The notes under the pieces: generated by a model
Databases searched by the model: none
What the model saw: only the letters and a program-made list of their open reading frames with translations
What the model was told of the DNA's origin: nothing
Assembly (NCBI GenBank): GCA_902766935.1
Contig: CACXFR010000185.1
Coordinates: 1-36,392 of the forward strand
Source of the DNA: an uncultured Planctomycetota bacterium
GTDB lineage: Bacteria; Planctomycetota; Planctomycetia; Pirellulales; Thermoguttaceae
Length of the DNA stretch: 36,392 bases
Reading direction: 5' to 3'
Shown: positions 7,994-17,347 of the stretch, one piece after another
Layout: each line of letters begins with the position of its first letter
Numbering within the stretch: the first letter of the stretch is position 1
Position numbers and translations under genes: made by a program

Positions 7994-8090
7994 AAGCGAT
8001 ATCGGACTGTCGGCAAGGGGGTAGGGTTCCGACTTTTTCGCCCCCAAACGCCGATATCCTCCCCGACGCAACCCCCAGACTGAACCTGCG

Positions 8091-11000
8091 ATGCCCACCC
8101 TCTGCCGAACGCTTAAGTTTTTTTCCCTCCTTTTGGCCGTTTTTCTCCTTTCGGCGGGTCCCGTCCGGCCGATCCGGGGCCAGGTCGATCGGCTGAGGGA
8201 ACAGTTCAAAAACCCGCCCGCCGGATACGGCGAGGTCCCCTTCTGGTGGTGGACGGGCGAAAAACTTGACGGCGACCGCCTCGTCAGCCAGCTCGACGAA
8301 CTCCATCAGGCGGGGATTTCCGGGGTGCAGATCAACTACGCCCACCGGGACGCGGCTCCCTGGCTGACCTATCCGCCCGACCCGGAAATCTTTTCCGACG
8401 CGTGGTGGGCGGTCTACGACCGTCTGGCCGCAGCCTGCGCCGAACGGGGGATGGGGATCGGCGTTTCGGGGTACACCCTCGACTGGCAGAAGACCCCCGG
8501 AAACCTCTTTTCAAGGATCGTCTACGATAATCCCGAGACGCTGAGCCGGAACATCGTCGTCGAAAAGAAGATCTCCCTCCGCGCCAAGGAAGCTTTTTCC
8601 GAAAATATCTCCGACTCCCCCGAACGGAAGACCGTCGCCGCGGTCTTCTACCCCATGGGATCCGAAGAGGCCCCCCTCTACGCCAAGGGAACGGAACTCC
8701 TCCACGCGCCGGTCAAGGGGTTTACCGTTGTCAACGGAAAACTGATCGGTACCGCGCCGAGCGCCGGACAGCTCTGGCTCTACGCCGCCGAGGCGGTTCC
8801 CGACACCCTCAACCCGCTCCACCCCGATTCCGGCCGGCGGGTGATCGAGAAATTTTTTCAGCCGTTCGAAGACCATTCTCCGACCCGTTCGGCGCTCGGG
8901 CTGAACTATTTCTTTCAGGACGAACTGCAGATCGGAACCGGGCCGCTCCTCTGGATCGACGACCTGCCCGAAGAGTTCCAGAAGAGAAAGGGGTATTCCC
9001 TCTTCGAGGCGCTCCCGGTCTTTTTCAGCGACCGGAACGGCACCGCCGCCCGGCAGCAGGCGGTCAAGTACCGCCTCGACTGGTTCGACGTGCGCGTCCG
9101 TCTGGCCGAAGAGCGCTACTTCAAGCCGATCTTCGACTGGCACAACGACCGCGGCCTGATCTACGCCTGCGACCCCTCCAGCCGCGGCTACAACCCGTCC
9201 GAGTTCTGCGACTATTTCAGCGCCATCCGCTGGTACACCGCCCCCGGGCACGACACCCCCGGCGGGAACGCCGATTTCATCAAAAACCGCGTCTCCTCGT
9301 CGATCGCCCACTTCTACCACCGTCCGCGCGTCTGGCTCGAAGGGTATCACAGTCTGGGATGGGGCGCGACCCCCGAAAGAATCTTCCGCGCCACGTGCGA
9401 AAACTTCATCTACGGCGCCAACCTCCTGAACCTTCACGGGCTCTACTACTCGACGTACGGCTCCTGGTGGGAATGGGCGCCCCCATGCTACCATTTCCGC
9501 ATGCCCTACTGGCGCGATTTCGGCGTCCTGCTGCGCTACTTCGAACGGCTCTCCTTCCTGATGAGCCGGGGGCGGCAGAAAGCCGACATTCTGATCTACT
9601 ATCCGGTCTCGGAATTCCAGGGAGCCGACCGGCACGGGGAAGAAGCCGCACAATACGCGTTCGAAACGGCGCGCCATCTCTCCGCCGCGCATTACAACAT
9701 CTTCTTCGTCGACGACGATTCGATCGCCCGCGGCAGGGTCGAGGGGGACAAACTCGTCATTGACGGCGAGGCGTACAGTGCGCTCATCCTGCCGAATATC
9801 AGCGCGATCCGCTGGAACACCCTCACGCGCCTGGCCGAGTGGCGCGAAGGGGGAGGAAGCGTCGTCGCGCTGAACATCATTCCGAGCGGCAGCGACCGCG
9901 CCGGCCGAAACGACGCCGAGATGAACCGCCTGGTGAAAAAGATCTTCGCCGATCCCCAGACGGTTCTGAAAGAAGATCTTTCCGAACTCCGCGCGCCGCT
10001 CGTTTCGCTCCTCGAAAAGAAAGTGCCGCGCGACGTCATTCCCGAATCGCCGGACGACCGATTCATCTTCCAGCACCGCGTGACGGACGACTGCGACGTC
10101 TTCGTCGTGATGGGCGCGAAGCGGGGGGTTCCCCTCACGTTCCGAGCCGTCGGACGCGCCGAACTCTGGAGTCCGTGGACCGGCGAGGCGAAAGAGATCC
10201 TCCGGCTCAGCCATCCCGCCCCCGGTCTGACGCGGATCATTATGCCCGAAAACGAAGAAACCGCGCAGGTGATCGTCTTCGATCGGAAGACCCCCGCGCG
10301 GTTCGAGTCGGTCCGCACCAACCTGGATTCGATCGACGAAATCGCGCCCCCCGGCGAGCCGGGCGGAAAGTGGCGCGCGGTCGGCCGAAGCCCGGTCGCG
10401 GGAAAACGCACGATCGAAGTCGTTTCGGACGGCGGGAAATATATCCTGACGGGTCAGGCGCCTCCCCTTCCCGACCCGAAAGAGTTCGGCGATCTCTGGG
10501 AATCGGAAATCATTCCGACTCTGGACAACCGATACGGCGATTTCCGCCTCCCGGTCGAAGAGCGCTTTCTCGGTCCCGAGGCGCGCCGCTTCGAGTGGAC
10601 CGAAAAGGACGGCTCGATTCCCCTTTCGGGGGCGGAGCGCGTCACTTACGGCTTCGGCCCGAAATTCCTCCGGCTCGGTCCTTTTCCGGACAACCTCGCC
10701 GAAGAGGATCTCGCTGAACTCGACGCGCGTCTTGCCGCTCCCGGCGGGATCGACCCGCTCGAACCAGTCGCCGCGGCCGGCAAATCATACAACTGGACGC
10801 TCTACCCCTTCTCGTGGCGGGAAGGGATCGACGGGAATCCGGGGCACGAAGGGTATCACGGCTTAAAAGAGCTTCTCGACGACCGTTTCATCGGGCTGGG
10901 AAAAAACGAAGAGGGACTGAACGAGACGCTTTTCGTTCCCGCGCAGGAGGGAAACATCAATTATCTCCTGACCTGGGTGCACGCCGCGGTCGACCCGAAC

Positions 11001-11918
11001 GGTCCGATTCGCATCGCGACCGAAGGGGAGTTTCCCGCGCTGGCCCGTCTGGCGGGAGAGCCGCTCGAGGCCGAGACCCGCCTGAGGCCGACCCCGGAAA
11101 AACATCCGCTCCTTCTGCGCTACGACCGTGCCGGGCGCTACGCGCTGGTTCTGGTCGACGAAAGCGCCCCGGAACGAACCCAGCCGCCCACCCCGCTTGC
11201 GATGAAATGGTTCGAAATGCCCGGACGCCTCGACTACGACGTTCATCCCGGCGCGGCGCCGGAAGGCGTTTACACGTTCCTCTCTCCGCCGGGACTGACC
11301 GGCGCGGTCATTTCGGCGAAAGGACCGATCGCCGTCTATGCCGACGGCCGGCCGTTCGAAGCGGCGGAAATCGAAGAGGGAGGCCTTTTCGCTCCGAACG
11401 GTCTGGACGGAAGCCGGCGGTACCGCGTCCGATTCGACGACGGGGTCAGAACCGCCCGCCGGATCGAGATTCACGGCGCGGCCGAAGGGGCGTGCGGCGG
11501 CGCGTTCTTTCCCGAACCGATCCGCCTCGAAACGGGTACGGGCGAGATCGCGCTCGGCAGCTGGAACGAAAAGGGAGTTCTCGACGCCTTCTCGGGCGGG
11601 ATTCTCTATCGGCAGAAGTTCACCCTCACCGAAGACGAGGCGGCGGAGGATCTTTCGCTCGATCTGGGGAACCTCTGCGCCAGCGCGCGCGTTCTGATCA
11701 ACGGAGTCGAGGCGGGAACGCTCGTCACCCCGCCGTGGCGGCTCGATATTTCCGGGAGGGTGCGCGCCGGCGAAAACGTGCTCGAAGTCGAAGTACGCAA
11801 CACACTCTCGAACCATTACCTGACGATTCCGACCCGCTACCGCGGCGATTCCCCCTCGGGACTCTTCGGTCCGGTCCGGATCGAGTTCCGTCCGAAAACG
11901 AGGCTCGAATCGCGCTAG
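8091..11918 (+). CDS. Large secreted glycoside hydrolase, GH106 (alpha-L-rhamnosidase)-like
   Basis: 1275 aa with a signal peptide (residues 1-30, FFSLLLAVFLLSAG). The mature N-terminus resembles the GH106 opening: FKNPPAGYGEVPFWWWTGE at about 42-60, then LDELHQAGISGVQINY, the start of a (beta/alpha)8 barrel. Barrel-like motifs continue (YFFQDELQIG, WLEGYHSLGWGATPERIFRA, FIYGANLLNLHGLYYSTYG). The acidic residues in FQDEL and WLEGYH are candidate catalytic or binding residues. The C-terminus (about 1170-1265, LDLGNLCASARVLINGVEAG and TPPWRLDISGRVRAGENVLE) is a galactose-binding-like beta-sandwich as in GH2/GH106 enzymes. GH106 releases L-rhamnose from pectin or glycans. The family is likely, the exact substrate unknown. 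It is a single gene followed by a terminator; no strong Shine-Dalgarno. Confidence 0.75.
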   Translation: MPTLCRTLKFFSLLLAVFLLSAGPVRPIRGQVDRLREQFKNPPAGYGEVPFWWWTGEKLDGDRLVSQLDELHQAGISGVQINYAHRDAAPWLTYPPDPEIFSDAWWAVYDRLAAACAERGMGIGVSGYTLDWQKTPGNLFSRIVYDNPETLSRNIVVEKKISLRAKEAFSENISDSPERKTVAAVFYPMGSEEAPLYAKGTELLHAPVKGFTVVNGKLIGTAPSAGQLWLYAAEAVPDTLNPLHPDSGRRVIEKFFQPFEDHSPTRSALGLNYFFQDELQIGTGPLLWIDDLPEEFQKRKGYSLFEALPVFFSDRNGTAARQQAVKYRLDWFDVRVRLAEERYFKPIFDWHNDRGLIYACDPSSRGYNPSEFCDYFSAIRWYTAPGHDTPGGNADFIKNRVSSSIAHFYHRPRVWLEGYHSLGWGATPERIFRATCENFIYGANLLNLHGLYYSTYGSWWEWAPPCYHFRMPYWRDFGVLLRYFERLSFLMSRGRQKADILIYYPVSEFQGADRHGEEAAQYAFETARHLSAAHYNIFFVDDDSIARGRVEGDKLVIDGEAYSALILPNISAIRWNTLTRLAEWREGGGSVVALNIIPSGSDRAGRNDAEMNRLVKKIFADPQTVLKEDLSELRAPLVSLLEKKVPRDVIPESPDDRFIFQHRVTDDCDVFVVMGAKRGVPLTFRAVGRAELWSPWTGEAKEILRLSHPAPGLTRIIMPENEETAQVIVFDRKTPARFESVRTNLDSIDEIAPPGEPGGKWRAVGRSPVAGKRTIEVVSDGGKYILTGQAPPLPDPKEFGDLWESEIIPTLDNRYGDFRLPVEERFLGPEARRFEWTEKDGSIPLSGAERVTYGFGPKFLRLGPFPDNLAEEDLAELDARLAAPGGIDPLEPVAAAGKSYNWTLYPFSWREGIDGNPGHEGYHGLKELLDDRFIGLGKNEEGLNETLFVPAQEGNINYLLTWVHAAVDPNGPIRIATEGEFPALARLAGEPLEAETRLRPTPEKHPLLLRYDRAGRYALVLVDESAPERTQPPTPLAMKWFEMPGRLDYDVHPGAAPEGVYTFLSPPGLTGAVISAKGPIAVYADGRPFEAAEIEEGGLFAPNGLDGSRRYRVRFDDGVRTARRIEIHGAAEGACGGAFFPEPIRLETGTGEIALGSWNEKGVLDAFSGGILYRQKFTLTEDEAAEDLSLDLGNLCASARVLINGVEAGTLVTPPWRLDISGRVRAGENVLEVEVRNTLSNHYLTIPTRYRGDSPSGLFGPVRIEFRPKTRLESR

Positions 11919-11966
11919 CCGGCGGCCGTCCCGGCCGCCGGAGGGGAGGGAGAGTCCCTCTTTTTT
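11919..11966 (+). terminator. Double-hairpin terminator after the GH106-like gene
   Basis: A 10-bp GC-rich stem (11919-11928/11932-11941) starts right after the stop codon. A second hairpin, GAGGGA (11946-11951) / TCCCTC (11955-11960), is followed by six T (11961-11966). The second is a classical intrinsic terminator. Confidence 0.85.
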
Positions 11967-11992
11967 GGTGTTTTCCGAAACAGAAATCCGTG

Positions 11993-12039
11993 TATAATTA
12001 GGCTAAGTTGCGGGGTCTTTCCCGAAATCGAAAGATCCC
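11993..12039 (+). promoter_or_regulatory. Candidate -10 box and leader hairpin of the sensor phosphatase gene
   Basis: A perfect TATAAT at 11993-11998 follows the preceding terminator; no good -35 lies 16-18 nt upstream (GTTTTC at best). Soon after the expected start of transcription a 9-bp hairpin with one G-U pair forms, GGGGTCTTT (12012-12020) / AAAGATCCC (12031-12039). The start codon lies at 12098, so the leader is about 90 nt. Confidence 0.45.
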
Positions 12040-12097
12040 CTATGCGTCGTTTTTCCCCAAAACCCGAGCGGAGCAGCCCCAACTTCGAGACCGTCCC

Positions 12098-14104
12098 ATG
12101 ATTCATCGATACTCCCTTTTTACCTATCTCCTTCTGATTATCCTCCTTTCGTCGTCGATCGTGCTGGGAATCGTCATCTTCGGAAACCAGAACCTCACCG
12201 GCACGATTCTTCGCGACCACGAGGTGGAAAAGTTCAAGCTGATGACCCAGGCGGCGTCCGACGAAATCGAAATCCGCCTGACGAATATCGAAGAGGTCAT
12301 CCGCCGAAACTCGAGCCTCTTTCGCGACCAGGATCCCCATTCCCGGGAAGAAGCGATAAAGATTCTCGAACAGTCGATGAGCAACTTCCCGTCGATCTTC
12401 GCCATGGAGATCATCTTCACCGAAACCGAAGCCGAACAGATCGAAGAAGCGGGATACACCGCCCTTTACGCCTACCGTCATTCGTCGGAACTCCTCACCC
12501 CCGATAAGAAAGAATCGGAAGGCGAGGCGAAGGATCCGGGCTCGTTCGAAATCGTCGACCGAACGGATCTCGACGCCGACTACTCGTCGGAATGGTATAA
12601 CAAACCGATCATCCTGGGGGAGCCGATCTGGACGTCCCCGTACTACGATCCCCAGATCAACGTTCTGATGATCACCTATTCGGTTCCGGTCTACGACCGG
12701 CCCGACCATATCGAAGCGGTTCTGACCGCCGACGTTTCGCTCGAATGGCTCGATCAGCTGATCGACACGTTCGACATCGGAAAAACGGGGGAACCGGTTC
12801 TGATCACCCCCGACCAGATCATCTTCCGTTCCGAAACCGAGTCGGAAAGAGAACCGGATCTGGTCAACATCTCCGACGCGATCGCCGACTTCGAATCGGC
12901 GGCCCAAACCAAAAATCAGAAGAAAGAAAAGTATTCGAACCTGTTCGATCTCCTCAAGGGTGGGAAATCGGGCGAAATACGGTTCACCAATCCCTACGAC
13001 GGCGAAAAGACCTTCTTCTATTTCGCGACCCTGCCGAAGATCTCCTGGAAACTCGGGTGTTTCGTTCTGGAAAAAGAGGTTTTTAGTCCGGTCCGCCGAA
13101 TAACCAATATGATCGTGATCACGGGATTGGTCGGCGTGCTGCTTCTCCTTCTTCCCTCGTTTCTCATCGCCCGAAGCGTGGCGCGTCCCCTCTCGGTTCT
13201 GAGCGGAGCGGCGCGGAACGTGGCGCACGGTGATTTCGACGCCCCCCTTCCGATCATCAAGGGGAAAGGGGAGATCCCCCAGCTCTTCAGCGCGTTCGAC
13301 TCGATGCGCGGCGACTTAAAACGCTACGTCGACGACATCGCCAAAAGCGCGGCGAAAGAGGCGAACATGCACTCCCAGCTCCAGATCGCCCACTCGATTC
13401 AGCAGGGGATGGTACCGAAAAATTTCGAGTCGGCGCGCGAAGCCCGGCTCGACATCTTCGCCCAGATGACCCCCGCTCAGGAGATCGGCGGCGACCTGTA
13501 TGACTACCAGGTTCTGGACGACGGGCGGATCTACTTCGGGCTCGGCGACGTTTCGGGAAAAGGGGTACCGGCCTCCCTCTTTATGGCGATGGGAAAAACC
13601 CTGATCCGTTCGGCCATTCAGCGGGACGGCAATCCCGCCCACGCCCTCAACTGGGTCAACCCCCAGCTCTGCTCCGGCAACGACGCGGGTCTTTTTATCA
13701 CCGCGCTCTGCGGCGTGTACGACACGAAGAAACACGAGATCACCGTCTGCTGCGCCGGCCACAATCCGCCGTTTATCCGCCACGCCGACGGCACGGTTCA
13801 GAGAATCGATATCGCTAACGGAAAATTCCCGCTGGCGATTATGGACGACGTCGACTACGAGAATTACACGATTCCCCTTCCGCCGGGAAGCGTTTTCTTC
13901 ATCTATTCCGACGGCGTCACCGACGCCGCCAATCCCGCCGGAGAATACTTCGGCGAAGAAAACCTCAAAAAGTACCTCGGACTCGCGCCGGACAGCTCGA
14001 CGGAGGCGCTGGTCGAGTCGATGATGACCGAAGTCAGAACCTTCGCAAACGGAGCCAAACAGTCGGACGATATCACCATCCTGGCCTTTAAAGAGATCGC
14101 CTAA
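12098..14104 (+). CDS. Membrane sensor serine phosphatase (Cache-like, HAMP, SpoIIE/PP2C)
   Basis: 668 aa from ATG 12098; an upstream TTG (12008) would add 30 residues that lack a sensible N-terminus. Order: TM1 (about 8-28, LLLIILLSSSIVLGIVIFG); extracytoplasmic sensor of about 300 residues, Cache-like (EWYNKPIILGEPIWTSPYYD, TADVSLEWLDQLID); TM2 (about 337-358); HAMP (about 358-412); short linker; RsbU/SpoIIE-type PP2C domain (about 440-668) with the metal-binding motifs EIGGDLYD, GLGDVSGKG, CCAGHNPPF, IYSDGVTDA and QSDDITIL. Such proteins dephosphorylate anti-anti-sigma factors in partner-switching cascades in response to an external ligand. No antagonist or kinase is nearby, so the partner lies elsewhere. 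The gene for a GH99/GH71-like protein follows 21 nt later, probably co-transcribed. Confidence 0.9.
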   Translation: MIHRYSLFTYLLLIILLSSSIVLGIVIFGNQNLTGTILRDHEVEKFKLMTQAASDEIEIRLTNIEEVIRRNSSLFRDQDPHSREEAIKILEQSMSNFPSIFAMEIIFTETEAEQIEEAGYTALYAYRHSSELLTPDKKESEGEAKDPGSFEIVDRTDLDADYSSEWYNKPIILGEPIWTSPYYDPQINVLMITYSVPVYDRPDHIEAVLTADVSLEWLDQLIDTFDIGKTGEPVLITPDQIIFRSETESEREPDLVNISDAIADFESAAQTKNQKKEKYSNLFDLLKGGKSGEIRFTNPYDGEKTFFYFATLPKISWKLGCFVLEKEVFSPVRRITNMIVITGLVGVLLLLLPSFLIARSVARPLSVLSGAARNVAHGDFDAPLPIIKGKGEIPQLFSAFDSMRGDLKRYVDDIAKSAAKEANMHSQLQIAHSIQQGMVPKNFESAREARLDIFAQMTPAQEIGGDLYDYQVLDDGRIYFGLGDVSGKGVPASLFMAMGKTLIRSAIQRDGNPAHALNWVNPQLCSGNDAGLFITALCGVYDTKKHEITVCCAGHNPPFIRHADGTVQRIDIANGKFPLAIMDDVDYENYTIPLPPGSVFFIYSDGVTDAANPAGEYFGEENLKKYLGLAPDSSTEALVESMMTEVRTFANGAKQSDDITILAFKEIA

Positions 14105-14125
14105 AAGCGCGGGCGTCCGTTCCGT

Positions 14126-15946
14126 ATGAAATCAGCACCGAATCCTCTTCCGCCCCGCGCCGCTTTCGGTCGGCTGGCGGCGGTTCTTCTTTTCGCGGCC
14201 CTCGCGCAGACGGCGGCCGCGCAGTCGGCCGGCGTTCCCTGGATCGCCTTCGACCGGCTCGGGCGCGTCACCGTCGCCGCCGACGAGGCCGGTCTTCCGC
14301 GCAAGGGGAAACGCATCGGCATTTTCTACTTCCTCTGGGCGATGCCGTGCACGCCGATTCCTCAGGCGCCGGGAACCGACCACCCATATAATATCTCCGA
14401 AATTCTGGAGAAAGACCCCGGCGCCGCCTCGAATCCCGGCTCCCCGCTCTGGGGGGGGAACGGGATCTACCACTACTGGGCCGAACCGCTCTTCGGCTAC
14501 TACCGCAGCGACGACCCGTGGGTTCTCCGCCGGCACATTCAGCTTTTGGCCGACGCGGGGGTCGATTTTCTGATTTTCGACGCGACCAACAAGGTCACCT
14601 ATCCCGAAGCGTTTCTCCCCCTCTGCGACACGCTCGCCGAACTGCGCGCCGCGGGCGAGACGGTTCCGCAGGTGACCTTTATGGTGCACACCTCCGCCGC
14701 CGAGACCGCCGAAGTCCTCTGGAAGCAGATATACGGCATCGGCAGGTACGACGACCTTCTCTTCCGCATCGACGGGAAGCCGCTTCTGATCGGAAGTCCG
14801 AAAGAGATCAAAGACCCGAAACTGCGCAAAGCGCTCACGCTGCGCGAAGCCTGGTGGCCGTTCGAGATTAAAAACACCCGCGACGCCTGGCATTGGGAAG
14901 CGACTTATCCCCAGCCCTACAGCTGGCACGTCGCGGAAGACGTGCCGGAACAGGTCAGCGTCTCTGTCGCACAAAACCTCTCCCGCAAAGAGGGAACCGT
15001 CGTTCAGATGAGTTCCGGTCGGGCCCGTGGACGGAGCTTCCGCCAGGGGGACGGCGAGACGGTCCCGCGGCCCGAGCTGGGGCTCAACTTCTCGCAGCAG
15101 TGGTCCCGCGCCCTGGAACTCGATCCGACGTATATCATGGTCACCGGCTGGAACGAATGGATCGCCGGCCGATGGATTCAGGAGGGGAAATACGTCTTCG
15201 TCGACCAGTTCGATCAGGAATACAGCCGCGACGTCGAAATGATGAAGGGGGGGCACGGCGACAGCTACTACCTGCAGATGATCAGCGGGATCCGCCGCTT
15301 CAAAGGGGCGCTTCCCCTCCCGGCGGCGTCCGAACCGGTCACGATCGACCCGGACGGCGGTTTCGCGCAGTGGCGGAACGTCGAACCGGTCTTCGCCGAC
15401 CACGTCGGTGAGACGATTCCCCGCGACTTCGACGGAAACGGCGGAACCCGCTACGTCAACCGCACCGGGCGGAACGACATCGTTGAGGCGCGGGCGGCGC
15501 GCGACGGCGCGAACCTCTACTTCTACCTCAGGACAAAAGACCCGATCACTCCCGAAATTCCCGACGGACTCGCGCTCCTTCTGAACACCGATCTCGGCGA
15601 GTCGGGCTGGATCGGCGGCGACTGGCTGATCGGCCGCGCCTACGACGGCGCGACGGCCTCGCTCGAGAGGTACGCCGGCGGAAAAAAGCGCGACGTCTGG
15701 AAATGGAAAGAAACCGGAAGGATCGATTACCGCGTCGAAGGGAACGAACTTCTTCTGATCGTTCCGTTTAAGGCGGTCCGTCTTCCGAAATCGGAAAAGA
15801 GTCTTCGGCGGATCGCGTTCAAGTGGCTCGACAACGTTCCCGAAACGATGACCCCCGACGACCTCTACACCAACGGGGACGTCGCCCCCGAAAGCCGTTT
15901 CTTCTACGAGGTCGCCAAAGAGCCCGCCGAGGAAAAGCGGAAGTAA
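14126..15946 (+). CDS. Secreted GH99/GH71-like putative glycoside hydrolase with CBM9-like C-terminal domain
   Basis: 606 aa with a signal peptide (about 1-32, AAVLLFAALAQTAAAQ). Region 50-385 has the pattern of GH99/GH71-like barrels: RIGIFYFLWAMP at the first strand, DDPWVLRRHIQLLADAGVDF with FLIFDATNK, HTSAAETAEVLWKQIYGIGR, and YIMVTGWNEWIAGRW near the barrel end. The C-terminal region (about 405-595) looks like a CBM9/DOMON-type beta-sandwich (DPDGGFAQWRNVEPVFAD, DGANLYFYLRTKD). Endo-acting alpha-mannosidase or alpha-glucanase activity is known in these clans, but no substrate can be assigned. It lies 21 nt after the sensor phosphatase gene, suggesting an operon, although the functional link is unclear. 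Family placement is from pattern recognition only. Confidence 0.55.
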   Translation: MKSAPNPLPPRAAFGRLAAVLLFAALAQTAAAQSAGVPWIAFDRLGRVTVAADEAGLPRKGKRIGIFYFLWAMPCTPIPQAPGTDHPYNISEILEKDPGAASNPGSPLWGGNGIYHYWAEPLFGYYRSDDPWVLRRHIQLLADAGVDFLIFDATNKVTYPEAFLPLCDTLAELRAAGETVPQVTFMVHTSAAETAEVLWKQIYGIGRYDDLLFRIDGKPLLIGSPKEIKDPKLRKALTLREAWWPFEIKNTRDAWHWEATYPQPYSWHVAEDVPEQVSVSVAQNLSRKEGTVVQMSSGRARGRSFRQGDGETVPRPELGLNFSQQWSRALELDPTYIMVTGWNEWIAGRWIQEGKYVFVDQFDQEYSRDVEMMKGGHGDSYYLQMISGIRRFKGALPLPAASEPVTIDPDGGFAQWRNVEPVFADHVGETIPRDFDGNGGTRYVNRTGRNDIVEARAARDGANLYFYLRTKDPITPEIPDGLALLLNTDLGESGWIGGDWLIGRAYDGATASLERYAGGKKRDVWKWKETGRIDYRVEGNELLLIVPFKAVRLPKSEKSLRRIAFKWLDNVPETMTPDDLYTNGDVAPESRFFYEVAKEPAEEKRK

Positions 15947-15954
15947 CCCCGCTC

Positions 15955-16009
15955 TTGACAAGTTTTCCCGATATGCCATTATGGAATGGGGTAAACCCGA
16001 CTAACCCCA
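15955..16009 (+). promoter_or_regulatory. hydE promoter with inverted repeat over the start of transcription
   Basis: Perfect -35 TTGACA (15955-15960), 16-nt spacer, CATTAT (15977-15982). The expected start near 15989 falls in the inverted repeat TGGGGT (15987-15992) / ACCCCA (16004-16009), which is well placed for an operator or 5' hairpin. The promoter gives hydE independent transcription from the glycosidase gene ending 8 nt before the -35. Confidence 0.6.
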
Positions 16010-16077
16010 GGTGAATACTCTGTTTTAAAAACGCCTTCCCGTTACTCTTTCCGCGCCGAGCGGTCCGGAGAAAATCA

Positions 16078-17184
16078 ATGAACGAAAAAGAAATTGTGAA
16101 ATGGCTTCGCGAAGACGACCCCGACCGTCTCACCGAGCTCTTCCGAAAAGCCGACGCCGTCCGCCGGGATCACGTCGGCGACGCAGTTCATCTGCGCGGT
16201 CTGGTCGAGCTTTCGAATATCTGTCGGCGGAACTGCCTCTACTGCGGGGTGCGCGCCGGGCATAGCACCGTCGAGCGGTACCGGCTCACCGCCGACGAGG
16301 TGATGCAGGGGGCGCGTCTCGCCTCGGAGTTCGGTTACGGCACCCTGGTAATGCAGGCGGGGGAAGACTTCGGTCTGGAAGGGGAATTCGTCGCCGACCT
16401 GATCCGCAGGATCAAAAAAGAATACGCCCTGGCGGTCACCCTCAGTCTGGGGGAACGGACCGAGGCGGACTGGCGCCTCTGGCGCGAGGCGGGGGCCGAC
16501 CGCTATCTGATCCGGTTCGAAACGTGCAACAAAGACCTCTTCAGGGTGATTCATCCCCCGGTCGGAAAAGACGATCTCGGCTTTGAAGGGCGGATCGGCG
16601 CGCTTCGGGTTCTGCGCGGGCTCGGCTACGAGATCGGCAGCGGCGTCATGATCGGAATTCCCGGACAGACGTACGCCGACTTGGCGCGCGACCTGCTGAT
16701 GTTCCGCGAGCTTGATCTCGATATGATCGGCAACGGCCCCTATCTGGCACACCCCGAAACCCCGCTGGGACGCGCGGCGGAAGTCCTGGCGAAAAACCCC
16801 GGCGCCCCGACCGACGAACGGCGCCGTCTGACGGCGGAGGTCGGATTCGACTACCCGGTCTCCGACGACCCGGTTCCGGCCGACAACCTGACGGCGTTCA
16901 AGGTGATCGCCCTGACGCGCCTTCTCCTCCCCGACTCGAACATCCCCTCGACCACGGCGATCGCGACCAACGACAGACTTCACGGACGGGTCACCGGCCT
17001 TCAGAGCGGCGCCAACGTGGTCATGCCGAACCTGACCCCGACCCGCTACCGCGCCCTTTACGAAATCTATCCGAACAAGTCGGCCACGACCGAGTCGCCT
17101 GAAGAGACGCACCGTACGGCGATCGCCCAGATCATCGAAGCGGGGCGCATCCCGGGTACCGGCCCCGGCGGGCGGATCCGCTAG
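16078..17184 (+). CDS. hydE: [FeFe]-hydrogenase H-cluster radical SAM maturase HydE
   Basis: 368 aa, close to the usual HydE length. The radical SAM cluster motif CxxxCxxC is at C49, C53 and C56 (NICRRNCLYCGVR), preceded by the BATS/HydE-type VHLRGLVELS strand. Other typical segments are GYGTLVMQAGED, LSLGERTEADWRLWREAGAD, RYLIRFET and GSGVMIGIPGQTY, and the C-terminal NIPSTTAIATNDRLHGR and SGANVVMPNLTPTRYR. HydE acts with HydF and HydG to build the diiron site of [FeFe]-hydrogenase, so a hydrogenase is expected elsewhere in the genome; neither hydF, hydG nor hydA is in this window. GGAG 7 nt before the ATG supports the start. Its own promoter and terminator (17204-17234) make it monocistronic. 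A PylB-like methylornithine synthase is the alternative, less likely. Confidence 0.88.
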   Translation: MNEKEIVKWLREDDPDRLTELFRKADAVRRDHVGDAVHLRGLVELSNICRRNCLYCGVRAGHSTVERYRLTADEVMQGARLASEFGYGTLVMQAGEDFGLEGEFVADLIRRIKKEYALAVTLSLGERTEADWRLWREAGADRYLIRFETCNKDLFRVIHPPVGKDDLGFEGRIGALRVLRGLGYEIGSGVMIGIPGQTYADLARDLLMFRELDLDMIGNGPYLAHPETPLGRAAEVLAKNPGAPTDERRRLTAEVGFDYPVSDDPVPADNLTAFKVIALTRLLLPDSNIPSTTAIATNDRLHGRVTGLQSGANVVMPNLTPTRYRALYEIYPNKSATTESPEETHRTAIAQIIEAGRIPGTGPGGRIR

Positions 17185-17203
17185 TGCTGCCCGGGACGCT
17201 TCC

Positions 17204-17234
17204 GCGCCTTTCCGACGGGGAAAGGCGCTTTTTT
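17204..17234 (+). terminator. Rho-independent terminator of hydE
   Basis: 10-bp stem GCGCCTTTCC (17204-17213) / GGAAAGGCGC (17219-17228), loop GACGG, then six T (17229-17234). Confidence 0.92.
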
Positions 17235-17347
17235 CATCCCTTCCCGATTCCCGAAAGTATTGAAAAGGGAAAAATTCCTCTCCCATCAATCCTCTTTTTT
17301 TGCTATTCTCCCTCCGCGACATCGTAAACCGGCTCACGGAGAGCAAT

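Noticed and set aside
8511-10214. Minus-strand open frame opposite the GH106-like gene
   Set aside because: Antisense shadow in a GC-biased gene, composition rich in Val/Arg/Gly/Asp without any motif.
17260-17309. Promoter with TTGAAA at 17260 for the 17348 gene
   Set aside because: No acceptable -10 lies 16-18 nt after it; the TGCTATTCT at 17301-17309 lacks a -35.
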